In this document: piece after piece, positions 41,768-50,900 of the stretch
Layout of the letters: the number at the start of each line of letters is the position of its first letter
Numbering within the stretch: position 1 is the stretch's first letter
Assembly (NCBI GenBank): GCA_918026815.1
Contig: CAKJVC010000071.1
Span: forward strand, 1-64,000
Origin: Chalara sp. BL73
Lineage: Eukaryota > Ascomycota > Leotiomycetes > Helotiales
Direction: 5' to 3'
DNA: 64,000 nucleotides
Translations under genes and position numbers: made by a program
The notes under the pieces: model-generated
The model's input: the letters and a program-made list of their open reading frames with translations, nothing else
Database searches by the model: none
What the model was told of the DNA's origin: nothing

Positions 41768-43797
41768 GTTGCGTTCTGACAATTGCTACAGCGAGAACGA
41801 TTCAAGTCTCAAGAGAAGTATCGATAATTTCAAATCTAGCTTGCTAGGCCCAGAGACCTCTCTGAGGGCCATTGTCTTGGATACAGGCGGCTGTGAGTTT
41901 ACCGTTCTGCACTATTTACATGAATTTACAGTTCTAATTTACACCAAATCCAGCATGTAGAGATCAACTGATAGACGATCCCGGATTGGAAGGTTTTCTG
42001 AATGTTGTTATTCCATTTCTACTGCCTTTTCATTGATATCATACTCATGCTGTCTCCTTTTACCCAGAGCGTTTTTTGACGACTTGCATACAGATTCTCG
42101 ATTCTCTGAAGACGTCGACATTGTAAGTACCTTCGTACTCGCTCTGGACTTCACCCCTGTTTATTTATATTCCACCTTATCTCCTAACAGGGAATTAGAT
42201 TTATCAATCGGTGTCTCGTTCCACCAATTGGTCCTTGGCCAAAAGATGCCAACAAGTTGAGGCTATCCATTCAAGCCTTTCACTTGCTATGTTCTCATTA
42301 TCATTTGTCACAAGCCTTTCTACATGCACTTGCTAATCTACAACATCCGTCACCGCAAGCGTTCCCAAGCCGAAAGGCGGATGAAGACTTTGACTTCTGG
42401 TTTTTTGTTCCTGTGCGGGTGCAGGTTCAGTGCAATGACACAAGAAGATCCCATACATCCAGTTCGAAGGGAAAGAGTCAAATGAACCCTCTGAATTATT
42501 TGCACTTGCCCCAGCCTTCGGTCGACGTACGCGGTTCCAAAATTGCTGTCTACTATCTGTTCAATAGGGAAACGAAACACTCATCGACCCTTGTGTTCAA
42601 TTTTCAGGATGGAAGATGGAAAAAGGTCGTCGAAGAGCCTATTCTCCGAATCCGCGATACCTACCGACTCTGCGATGACCATGACTTTGGCCGTGATCCC
42701 TTCCATATTCAAGCTGCGGTCCTGACTAGTATCTTAAGATGGTGGAACAATTCTTTAAACAGTCTGAATGATCAGCTCATTGCATACGTATGAATTCCTC
42801 CTTTGCCTCTTTGAGATGCGCTTACCAAAGTACGAATTAGGAGGAAGCGTTGCTCCTGCAAGATTTAGAAAACGAAGATTTACCACGGATCAATGCGGAA
42901 ACCAATCAATCTCTGCACTGCATAGCTGCGCATCTACACCGATACGGCTCTGAGCTTCGCTCACTTTCCGAGATCATCAACGACTTCAAAGTCTACAACT
43001 TGACCTTTAATGATGAATTTGTTGCTCACCGATTCCGAAGCGAAGACTCTCTTGGGTTGATGATGAGAACATTAGACCAAGCATGCTCCCATATATCCGC
43101 TATTTCCACTTTTAGAGACGAGCTAGAACACAAAATTGACAATGTACTCGCATTGGTATGTTTCATTTCGCGTTCAAGAGATTTAGCCATGAAATTAACT
43201 GTGGCAGCTTGTCGACAACACACAATCTATGAATGGTCAGCTTCTTGTCCAAAACAGCAAGGCCACGCAGGCGATTCTCGAAGCTACAAAGGCTCAGGCT
43301 GGTCAGTCTTTGGACATGGCTACTCAGACTAGGAGATTAACGGAAGAAATGACGAAGTTACTCCATGAAATGCAGAGGGAGACTGAGGCCTCCCGCCAAA
43401 TTGCCACACAGTCGCAAAGATTGGCAGAGGAAATGATGAAAGATAGTGTCGCAATGAAGACTGTAAGTTGGAAGATGCCACTGCTATGTTATCCGATCAA
43501 TCTGTATATACTGATTCATATCATCTAGGTGGCCTTGTTGACTGCTTTTTTCCTTCCGGGAACATCCTTTGCAGTAAGTGAGGAAATGCTATTCTGGTGA
43601 AGTAAGCAGGTTAACGGTTTTACTTTGTCTAGGCCATCCTCGCAATGCCTTTTTTCAGTAAAAGTACTTGGTTTAGCCACACTGCCGGGATTTGGATATG
43701 GATCGTCGTCACAGTCCCGTCTACTCTTCTTTGCTTCTGGTTTTACTTCACTTGGAGTCACAGAGAATTGAAGAGGAAGAGAAATGAAGTGACTTGA
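41768..43797 (+). CDS. CorA-like Mg2+ transporter-fold protein
   Basis: Exons that join cleanly: about 42069-42122, 42191-42787, 42841-43155, 43208-43462, 43529-43573 and 43633-43797, all later junctions in phase 0. Family features: an N-terminal RSIDNFKSSLLGP + SLRAIVLDT stretch, a middle region HSSTLVFNFQDGRW and FHIQAAVLTSILRWWNN, a coiled coil rich in TQTRRLTEEM / ATQSQRLAEEMMKDSVAMKT, then two membrane helices, ALLTAFFLPGTSFAAILAMP and GIWIWIVVTVPSTLLCFWFY, and a basic tail. Fungal proteins of this type share the CorA membrane part but lack the GMN motif and have no proven transport function; they often sit near HET and ankyrin genes. The 5' exons (before 42069) are not resolved, and a stop at about 41958 must be removed by splicing, so partial decay of the 5' end is possible. 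Confidence 0.65.
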
Positions 43798-44187
43798 GAT
43801 GCATCCCCAAGACGACCAAATGGCACAGGTTCGATGGATGTTTTTATGCGGCCAACGCTCACCGTGAGCAGGAGCATCAACAGGGCATACTTCTCCCGTG
43901 CAGATACCAATGCTGGAACTTCCCTGGTGTTAACGCCGATCACGTAGGGTATTGCCAGATATTATTCTATAACTTCGGCCAACTTAAAACATTTCCTCTA
44001 ATTCCTCTGCATGTACTCCTTTCGTAGTCTTCGTGCTTCACCATAGTCAAGGCCAATTATTCCAAACGCCGAATTTCGAATTCGCAATCCAAACCCAGGA
44101 ACCGTGATAGGGATTCGAAAGTATTCTGGTGGAACTCTATGTACGATACTCGGGATCGTATTCGATATTCGTGTCTCATAAGAATGT
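43798..44187. other. No gene recognised
   Basis: Short frames only; lies between the CorA-like gene and the HET relic, which end toward each other. Confidence 0.4.
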
Positions 44188-44937
44188 TTAGAGTTGTTCG
44201 TGATACTCTATACCCAGCCGCCTGAATGCCTGGTCCCATCTCTCGCCGTAATTTGGCACCATAGACACATCGAAGATCCTGATTAAGCAGTACGCTTCAT
44301 CTTTTTCAATAGTAGTATTACGGTGCTCTGCCCAGGATCTCCGCTCTTTGATACTAAAATTTGATAATGCATCACCTCGGAGAGCTTTGTTTGCGATGCC
44401 GGTAATTTCGTATATCTTAGACTCAAGCGACAACTTGCTCCCAAGTCGCCCACCCTCCGAGCTAAAGAAGTCAACCAGCCTTGGTACAATGAGCTCCTGA
44501 AGCGTCCAGCCTCGAGTGAACCAACGACTCTTCCTGAAGGCTTCCTCCCATGTCTTCTTGTCATCCACCCCGGTGTCGGGCTTCGAGACATCCGAAAGGT
44601 AGACGTAGCAGCGCGCAGCGTTCTGATACCACCAAAACATGGAATTGATCGCCGCGCCAAGCTCGACCGCATTCTTCTTATCGATGCAGCAGGTGTCGAC
44701 CCAGAAGTATTCCAGTCCATCGGCTGCGGCCTGCTTCGCGCAGAACTGTATCTTCCTCTACCCAACCTTGTTCGCAGTCTTACTCATGTCCACGCCAACT
44801 TGGATATCCTGAAAAATGACCTCCTTTTTTCCCCAGGTATGAGAGAGTATTGCGTAGGCAGGGACATCGCCGCTGGTAGGTTCGTGACAGACGATCTCGC
44901 CGTCGGGTTTGCGTTGTAAGAGGCGTATAAGAGACAT
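44188..44937 (-). pseudogene. HET-domain pseudogene (truncated)
   Basis: Starts MSLIRLLQRKPDGEIVCHEP and contains the HET blocks YAILSHTWGKKEVIFQDI, KIQFCAKQAAADGLEYFWVD, TCCIDKKNAVELGAAINSMF, YVYLSDVSKPD, RWFTRGWTLQELIVPRLVDF and DEAYCLIRIFDVSMVPNYGE. One in-frame TAG (after NKVG, where the family has Tyr) breaks it near 44759. It ends soon after the HET domain, at codon 250, without any NB-ARC part. Related to the HET domain of the 19-22-kb gene. Confidence 0.8.
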
Positions 44938-45825
44938 GCTGGAGGTTCGCGAGCGATCTCATGGCAAGCGCGACTCGTATTACTTGTTCGGCATATGGCG
45001 CAAGCACTGCGATTCAAGGTCGACAGGATGCGAAGCAGCCGTCAAAGGACTGATAGTAAGAAGGATATGCTGTCGTGATCGTAGGCGCCGCCCACGAGGC
45101 TGCATCGTGGCGCAACCTGGCCAGTCACTTGCATGGCGAAGGTAGACAGAACGCGAAGGACGCTTCATTTCATTGGAAACCTTACACACTACAGACTGAT
45201 TCTAGGACAAGTTGTCCGTTGTTGAGATGCCGGCTTCTACAAAGTTGAAGAGCGGTAAGATGCTGTAGGTGAGGATTAAGGGGATGGTTATGAAGGCATC
45301 CACGGTCGCTGAAAGAGGGACTGCTTCGCACAGGCCACTTTTTGCTCGGAGGATGTCAGGAAGCGGGATTTTCCAGCAAGATCCGCTGCGCACAGCCACA
45401 CTAGTCACAGGTTTTATTTACATAAATTTTTACCAAGATTACTATAACCATAACGAAGCTGACCAGAATCTTTGATCGCTTGACTAGAGGAGGTATCAGC
45501 CCGTGTGGCGACGTCGCATGACATAGCGCGCCCCGGCCGCCACAAGACAAATAATAACGTTTTAGCATTATAATAAAACCTGTATATCTATATCTAATCG
45601 TTTTATGAGTTTGATTGATTGATTGATTGATTTCGTGCTGTATGAGTCGGTGACTATGTAACACTACTAGGTCCTCCTGCCTAGGGGCCTCGAGTACCTG
45701 ATCCTCAGATAGTATCCCTTTCCCAGCCTATTTCTCCAGCTCTCTATCAACAGCATAGTGCCCAAATAAACAGTCATTCGACGCAGTACTTATTAGGTAA
45801 TTGGCCCTTGTTTCCACATCGCTAC
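44938..45825. other. No gene recognised; GATT microsatellite at 45613-45632
   Basis: A minus-strand frame at 45202-45408 (SGLCEAVPLSATVDAFITIP and a hydrophobic helix) is possibly a protein remnant but could not be assigned. GATT is repeated five times near 45613. Confidence 0.35.
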
Positions 45826-45971
45826 TGTCACGGCACGCGCTGTGGATCTACAGATACAGAGGGCAACGGTGGTGCAATACGAGAATCTATAGCTGAGGAA
45901 GGAAGAGGGAGCTCGAGGAGAGCAGGCTATATATACACGAGGCGCTCGGCGAGCTCGCCTAATATGGGTCA

Positions 45972-46819
45972 TGTAACGACGCAAGGAATCACTGGCTAGA
46001 ATAGAGGCATATGGGAGTGCGTACAATAGGCTGATAGTGATTGCCTTATAGGTCTACAGCAGTGAATGCACTAGTGATATCACGATATATTGACCCCTAA
46101 AATCAAATACTATACACCACGCAATATGAGATTTGAAAATTGTATACGTATCACGGCCAAATTTGCAATATCATATTATATCATACTACACTGTGATATA
46201 CTACGATATCGACCCAAAATGAAGCTATTCCCAATTAGTAATACGTGATGAACCATCTCAAGAGATTTCATCTAGATTTGCTTTTCTAATACTGTAACGA
46301 CAGCAATAGAAATAGGCTTTACCGCTGCGTCAACGGGCCAAAAAGGCACTAGAATTGAGCGAAAAGTCAATTCCCTATTCCGTTATATATAGGTCACGTG
46401 TATCGTGACAAAGAGCAGAAAATCCTCAGCAATTTAGGTACGTTTTAGCTGTAGAGCCGCATTTCAGCCTTGGCATGATATTATAGTATATTGCCAATAT
46501 GATATGAGATCAAAATTTCATATTAATACTAGTGCTCTACGAGATATCTCATACTAATACTAGTGTAGTATCAAAAAGTCGATCTCATATGACTCAAGCC
46601 ACAATATCACTAAATATCACCATACTAGTGCTTTCACTGGTCTAAAGTACTAAGGATACAAAAACATGAGGAGCAACTGTAGAGAATAGGAACAGGCCTT
46701 TATATAGGCGACTCCGAGTCTTCCCCGTATTGGGTCTGAAACCCCTCATACCCTGATCATCACCCTTTGCTCCTGTATCATGACTTTCGTGCCGTGCCTT
46801 GGGCATACCGATTGTTACA
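45972..46819 (-). repeat. Family-A LTR inserted in family B, TSD GGTCA, itself interrupted
   Basis: Starts TGTAACGACGCAAGG and ends ATACCGATTGTTACA. GGTCA flanks it at 45967-45971 and 46820-46824. Removing 46060-46647 restores an ordinary LTR of about 260 bp. Confidence 0.9.
46060..46639. mobile_element. hAT-type MITE (580 bp), 8-bp TSD
   Basis: The ends are CAGTGAATGCACTAGTGATA and, reverse-complemented, CAGTGAAAGCACTAGTATGG: imperfect terminal inverted repeats beginning CAGTG, as in hAT elements. The flanking 8 bases are GTCTACAG (46052-46059) and GTCTAAAG (46640-46647), 7 of 8 equal; undisturbed family-A copies have GTCTAAAG here. AT-rich inside, with many ACTAGTG and ATATCAC motifs; no coding capacity. 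Confidence 0.85.
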
Positions 46820-46852
46820 GGTCACGTGTGCTTGGGAGCACGCGACGTGACA

Positions 46853-46914
46853 CCTACGTGCCCATACATGCCAAGTCTCAGTGCCTTTTAGCACGTGACA
46901 TCCTGGCGCCTGAC
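46853..46914 (+). repeat. Family-C LTR, 3' part only
   Basis: CCTACGTGCCCATACATGCC ... TGGCGCCTGACA matches the end of the copies at 25698 and 47379, with a small internal deletion. It begins exactly at the end of the family-B LTR. Confidence 0.75.
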
Positions 46915-47017
46915 AAAGAATTACTTTTAAATTTTATTATATCAAATAACATATCTTTTCGAGCAGTTACTACAGAATCTTTTAAAGGATTAGTTAATTT
47001 TTTAAATAAGTAAGTGC

Positions 47018-47346
47018 TGTCACGATCACGATCCTATGAGCCTGTTGGGGCGTAATATTGTCACGGCCCTGGCCCTATCTCGAGCTTAGCGCCAAGCACT
47101 GCAGAGCTCGGTAGAGCTTGGCCCCTGTTACCACAGGGCTCGGCACTCCAGAGCTTGGCAACCAACACTACAGGGCTCGCTTACACTGGCCCCTGGCCAG
47201 CATCCTGTATATAAAGCACTGCTCTCCTTCCCTTCTTCTGCCTGTAGTTTGTTCTCTTCGTTATAACAATTGATAGTTGTTCATACCTTTGCATCTTTCT
47301 ACCTAGATCCACGGATCGAGATCCCTGTGCAGCTTGAGTTGTTACA
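47018..47346 (+). repeat. Family-E start followed by complete family-G LTR
   Basis: 47018-47058 is the beginning of family E (TGTCACGATCACGATCC ... GGGGCGTAATAT). 47059-47346 is family G copy 3 (TGTCACGGCCCTGGCCC ... TTGAGTTGTTACA). Flanks of the latter (AATAT, ATAGA) do not match. Confidence 0.75.
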
Positions 47347-47378
47347 ATAGAAGGCCCTCTTTTAACACTATAATAGAC

Positions 47379-47581
47379 TGTAAGGTGCTGGAGTAGGGTG
47401 GCACAAGTCAACTGCAATTGATACCAAGACTAATCTCTACCTTCTCTACTACGTCCCGAGTTCCCTACTTATACCCTCCGAACCCCTGGCGACTCCCTAC
47501 GTGCCCATACATGCCAAGCCTCAGTGCCTTTACCGAGCCCCTCTCAGTGCCCCTTAGCACGTGACATCCTGGCGCCTGACA
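47379..47581 (+). repeat. Solo LTR, family C, copy 2, TSD TAGAC
   Basis: 203 bp, nearly identical to 25698-25900. TAGAC at 47374-47378 and 47582-47586. Confidence 0.9.
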
Positions 47582-47744
47582 TAGACCCATTGACTCGCAA
47601 CACCACTATTAAGCTTTTTCCACCTTTTAAACTCATAAAACGATTAGATATAAATATCCAGGTTTTATTATAATGCTAAAGCGGTATTCTTAGTCTTGTG
47701 GCGGCCAGAGCGCGCTATGTTATACGCCGTCGCCACGTAGGCTG

Positions 47745-47918
47745 TGTCACGTCGCGTGCTCCCAAGCACACGTGATCCATATTAGGCGAGCTCCCCGAGC
47801 GCCTCGTGTATATATAGCCTGCTCTCCTCGAGCTCCCTCTTCCTTCCTTAGCTATAGATTCTCGTATAGTACCACAGCTGCCCTCTGTATCTGTAGATCC
47901 ACAGCTCGTGCCGTGACA
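47745..47918 (+). repeat. Solo LTR, family B, TSD GGCTG
   Basis: TGTCACGTCGCGTG ... CGTGCCGTGACA, 174 bp, with GGCTG at 47740-47744 and 47919-47923. With 54837-55009 one of two family-B copies that keep a perfect duplication, and the evidence that family B is an LTR. Confidence 0.9.
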
Positions 47919-48021
47919 GGCTGATACCTCCTCTAACCAAGCGATCAAAGATCCTGGTCAGCGGTGGTGTGGTTATAGTAGCCTCGGTAAAATTCTAATA
48001 AAATTGTGGCTGCTAAACGTA

Positions 48022-49338
48022 CAGTAGGGTGCAATAAGTCTGCACCACCCCCCTTGTAGGCCAAGATCTACCTTACTACTTTGAGCCAGTTGCACGATGC
48101 TGTTTTTGAGGGTAAACAATTGTAAGCAGAGTAAACAAATAACATGTTGGTGATAATATCTAGTATTTTGTATACCACCCTTCTGCATCTATTACAGCCT
48201 GTACGCGATCTGCCATAGTAGAAGATAATCTATATAAAATGCCAGCATCAATAGAATGCCATGCCCTTTGAGCAGCTGTAATCAAAGCCTCTAACGTTTC
48301 TTCAGTATCAGGAGCATGCTCAAGCTCAGGGTGCAATCGATATATCTCTGCTTTCATTAAAGCCCATAGATTCTCAATAGGATTCAAATCTGGAGAATAA
48401 GCTGGCCATACCATTACACGAATCCCTAGTTCTCGTAGCTTTTCCTTTACAATACAACCACGGTGAACGCCAGCTCCATCATGCATAAATTCTCCTCCTT
48501 CGACCATCATATCAGGAAGAAACCCTTCGTATAAAGCTCGAATAATCCACGAAGTGACGCCTCCACGAGGAGAATCAGGATCGCCGTCGAGAGGAACAAG
48601 GCCAGATCTTCGATTATCAATAAAACATGCCCAAAGCATCTTTTTAACTCCTTTGCCAGTAGCTCGTACACCTTGTACGTCTTTGTGCTTACATTGATCG
48701 CGTGGAGACTTAAACGTCCATACTGGCTTAATACCAATCCCTCGTTCAACTGTACACTCGTCCGACCAAAGAACCTTTTTCCAATCATTCAGAGTATATG
48801 CTTGATGATCAATAGCCCAATTAAGTCGTGCAGCTGCTTGCTCTGGTGTAAGGTAAGGTCGTTTTTTTTGCATCCATTTGCGTAGATTCATTTGACGTAG
48901 CAAGCCTTGTAATGATCGCTTTTTGACTTTGTCATCGACTTCGCGCAATAGATCACGCATCTTTATATGAGGATTTTGATTTGTAACGACATCATATATA
49001 TGATCACGTTCTTGTTCAGAAAGAACGCGTGGGCGGCCTGCACGAGATCGAGATTTGAAGTTGGCTGTTTGTCGATTGATCGTAGAACGTATGGTCGACA
49101 AAGGTATTTCAGGATATTTTTGACGTATTCGACTTGCTCCCCAGCCTATAGAATGAAGCTCGCAGATTCGACCTCTTAATTGAGGTTCCAATTCACGTCG
49201 TTTGGCCATATTTGCAATACAAAAAGGTGTTGTTTTGGTAGAGAACGCGTGCAAAAACAGCATCGTGCAACTGGCTCAAAGTAGTAAGGTAGATCTTGGC
49301 CTACAAGGGGGGTGGTGCAGACTTATTGCACCCTACTG
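48022..49338 (-). mobile_element. Complete Tc1/mariner element with 87-bp perfect TIRs
   Basis: Both ends read CAGTAGGGTGCAATAAGTCT inward and stay identical for 87 bp; TA flanks each side (48020-48021, 49339-49340), the standard target of this superfamily. The element is 1317 bp and carries one open transposase gene. No RIP-type damage is seen, unlike the neighbouring elements. Confidence 0.95.
48160..49209 (-). CDS. Tc1/mariner transposase, 349 aa, DD34E
   Basis: Starts MAKRRELEPQLRGRICELHS. Residues about 1-110 form the paired helix-turn-helix DNA-binding region (STIRSTINRQ; GRPRVLSEQERDHIYDVV). The catalytic triad is visible: LWSDECTVE (first Asp), FMHDGAGVHRG (second Asp) and SPDLNPIENLWALMK (Glu), with 34 residues between the last two, which is the DD34E spacing of Tc1-type enzymes. 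The length is normal and there is no stop or frameshift. I start at 49209 rather than at an in-frame Met at 49263 because family similarity begins with MAKRR. It cuts and pastes its own element and may still be active. Confidence 0.95.
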   Translation of the reverse strand: MAKRRELEPQLRGRICELHSIGWGASRIRQKYPEIPLSTIRSTINRQTANFKSRSRAGRPRVLSEQERDHIYDVVTNQNPHIKMRDLLREVDDKVKKRSLQGLLRQMNLRKWMQKKRPYLTPEQAAARLNWAIDHQAYTLNDWKKVLWSDECTVERGIGIKPVWTFKSPRDQCKHKDVQGVRATGKGVKKMLWACFIDNRRSGLVPLDGDPDSPRGGVTSWIIRALYEGFLPDMMVEGGEFMHDGAGVHRGCIVKEKLRELGIRVMVWPAYSPDLNPIENLWALMKAEIYRLHPELEHAPDTEETLEALITAAQRAWHSIDAGILYRLSSTMADRVQAVIDAEGWYTKY

Positions 49339-49444
49339 TATGGCTGCGACGTTTGTGGCTGCGCGTACTTTGCCGGAAAACTCCTGTTCCCCGACATCCT
49401 GTGACAGGCTGATAGTAACCTATTCAATTGACTATCACTGCTAT

Positions 49445-49703
49445 TGTAACAATCGGTAGGCCCAAGGCACGGCGCGGAAGTCATGATACAGGAGCAAGGG
49501 GTGGTGATCAGGGTATGAGGGGTTTCAGACCCAACACGGGGTAGACTTGGAGTCGCCTATATAAAGGCCTGTTTATATCCTCTACGTTGCTCCTCATGTT
49601 TTTGTATCCTTAGTACTTTAGACCTATAAGGCAATCACTATCAGCCTATTGTACGCACTCCCATATGCCTCTATTCTAGCCAGTGATTCCTTGCGTCGTT
49701 ACA
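49445..49703 (+). repeat. Solo LTR, family A, copy 2, TSD GCTAT
   Basis: TGTAACAATCGGTAGG ... GCGTCGTTACA, 259 bp. GCTAT at 49440-49444 and 49704-49708. Confidence 0.9.
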
Positions 49704-49708
49704 GCTAT

Positions 49709-50379
49709 ATTACAAAGAGAATCAACATAAGGAGAGAAAAGGAGAATCCAGGAGATTACGGGTCTTATAACCAGGCCTGTAACGGGTCCGCTAGTACGTA
49801 ACGGGTCGGTGGCTCCACGGAGGGTTCACGGTGGCCACGCGCTATCACGTGGTTGCAATGAGAGCTGGCTCGTGCCGCAGGCACGTGCAGGCGAGTCATC
49901 CTTACGGGTTCAACCCGTCACACATCCTCCGATTAAGTTAAAGCGAAAAGTGGCCCTGTGCGTAGCCAACAAAATCGGCGTCCTTTTTCTGGGGAAATGT
50001 TTCTGCGTGACAAACTTCCGACTTTTCACTTCCGGCTTTCACTTCTTCTCTCTTTGCGCTTTACATACAGTGGGATTCGAAACCGGCTTTACACCTAAAA
50101 CTCAATGATTTCCTATTCTCGGGTAAAGTAGTCCCCGGCTGGTAAGATACATAGTCGGTCTCGTTCCATCGCCCGCGCTCCGATGCACGTGAAACTGTGA
50201 AAAAGAAAAAGCTGCGAAAGAACGAAAAACAACACCAGATATCGGCGCGGTGTACAGTATAGACTCTCACGATAAGTATCAATGACAAATTCCATTCACG
50301 AAGCATTTATGTTTTCCAACTTCATACTACGCCCCCTGCCTGCGACTTCTTTCTTACTCTCGCTAGCTACCTTCTCCAC
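49709..50379. other. No gene recognised
   Basis: From about 49767 to 49922 the sequence starts TGTAACGGGT and ends ACCCGTCACA, so it may be another short LTR, but the flanks differ and no second copy is present. A 99-codon frame at 49809 (+) overlaps it and shows no motif. Confidence 0.35.
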
Positions 50380-50900
50380 GGCAGCAACATACTTATTGCC
50401 TAACAGACTATAACTAGAACAGTCAACAGCGCCGCAACAGCTCAATAATACCCAAAACTTGTCTTGACAACTGGCACCTGGTCTTTATCCCAGTTGAATA
50501 CAGGCATTGCGAATATGGCTTTCGGCAAGTATCAGAATCTCAATTTCCACAAGCACTGTACGTGGTGAAGAACGGCGTACTTACAGCCACAAACGTACCC
50601 GGCAAAAAGAACATGCCCAGCACAGCTATAGTCTTCATCGCTGAACTGTCTTTTTTTGCCTCGATGGCGATTTGTCGCATTACTGCGCTGTTTTCTTTGC
50701 TGGCTCTTGCAATGAATGCCGAGCTTAAAGCGAGCTCAATGTTTATTTTCGCGTCCTTTTGAGCCATGTATTGATAGACCTGTGGGGCATTCTAGTATTT
50801 TCATGTAAAAGAGATAGGACATAGCATACGCACAACTTGAATCAAGGTTTTTGTCCGCTTCTTCTCGTACTCGGCAAGAAGAAGAAAAGAACGGCAGCTG
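50380..50900 (-). pseudogene. CorA-like protein pseudogene (C-terminal part)
   Basis: Minus strand: LAEYEKKRTKTLIQVV, an intron (GTGCGTATGC ... CCACAG), VYQYMAQKDAKINIELALSS, then KKDSSAMKTIAVLGMFFLPG, an intron, then AIFAMPVFNWDKDQ, as in fungal CorA-like proteins. In the last segment two codons at positions where Trp is usual (GYYW, VCWAIS) are TGA and TAG, which G-to-A changes would create. The N-terminal domains are absent. Related to the intact C-terminal part of the gene at 41768-43797. Confidence 0.75.

Larger units (their letters stand above)
45826..46852 (-). repeat. Family-B LTR split by a nested insertion
   Basis: The two parts, 45826-45971 and 46820-46852, rejoin to a complete 174-bp family-B LTR once the inserted family-A LTR and one copy of its GGTCA duplication are removed. 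Outer flanks are GCTAC and CCTAC (four of five bases equal). Confidence 0.85.

Noticed and set aside
45202..45408. Minus-strand frame with SGLCEAVPLSATVDAFITIP
   Set aside because: Suggestive composition but too short and without neighbouring exons; cannot be named.
49767..49922. Possible additional LTR (TGTAACGGGT ... ACCCGTCACA)
   Set aside because: Only one copy in the window and flanks do not match; kept only as a remark.
49809..50108. 99-codon plus-strand frame
   Set aside because: No motif, overlaps a possible repeat, and its codons show no coding pattern.
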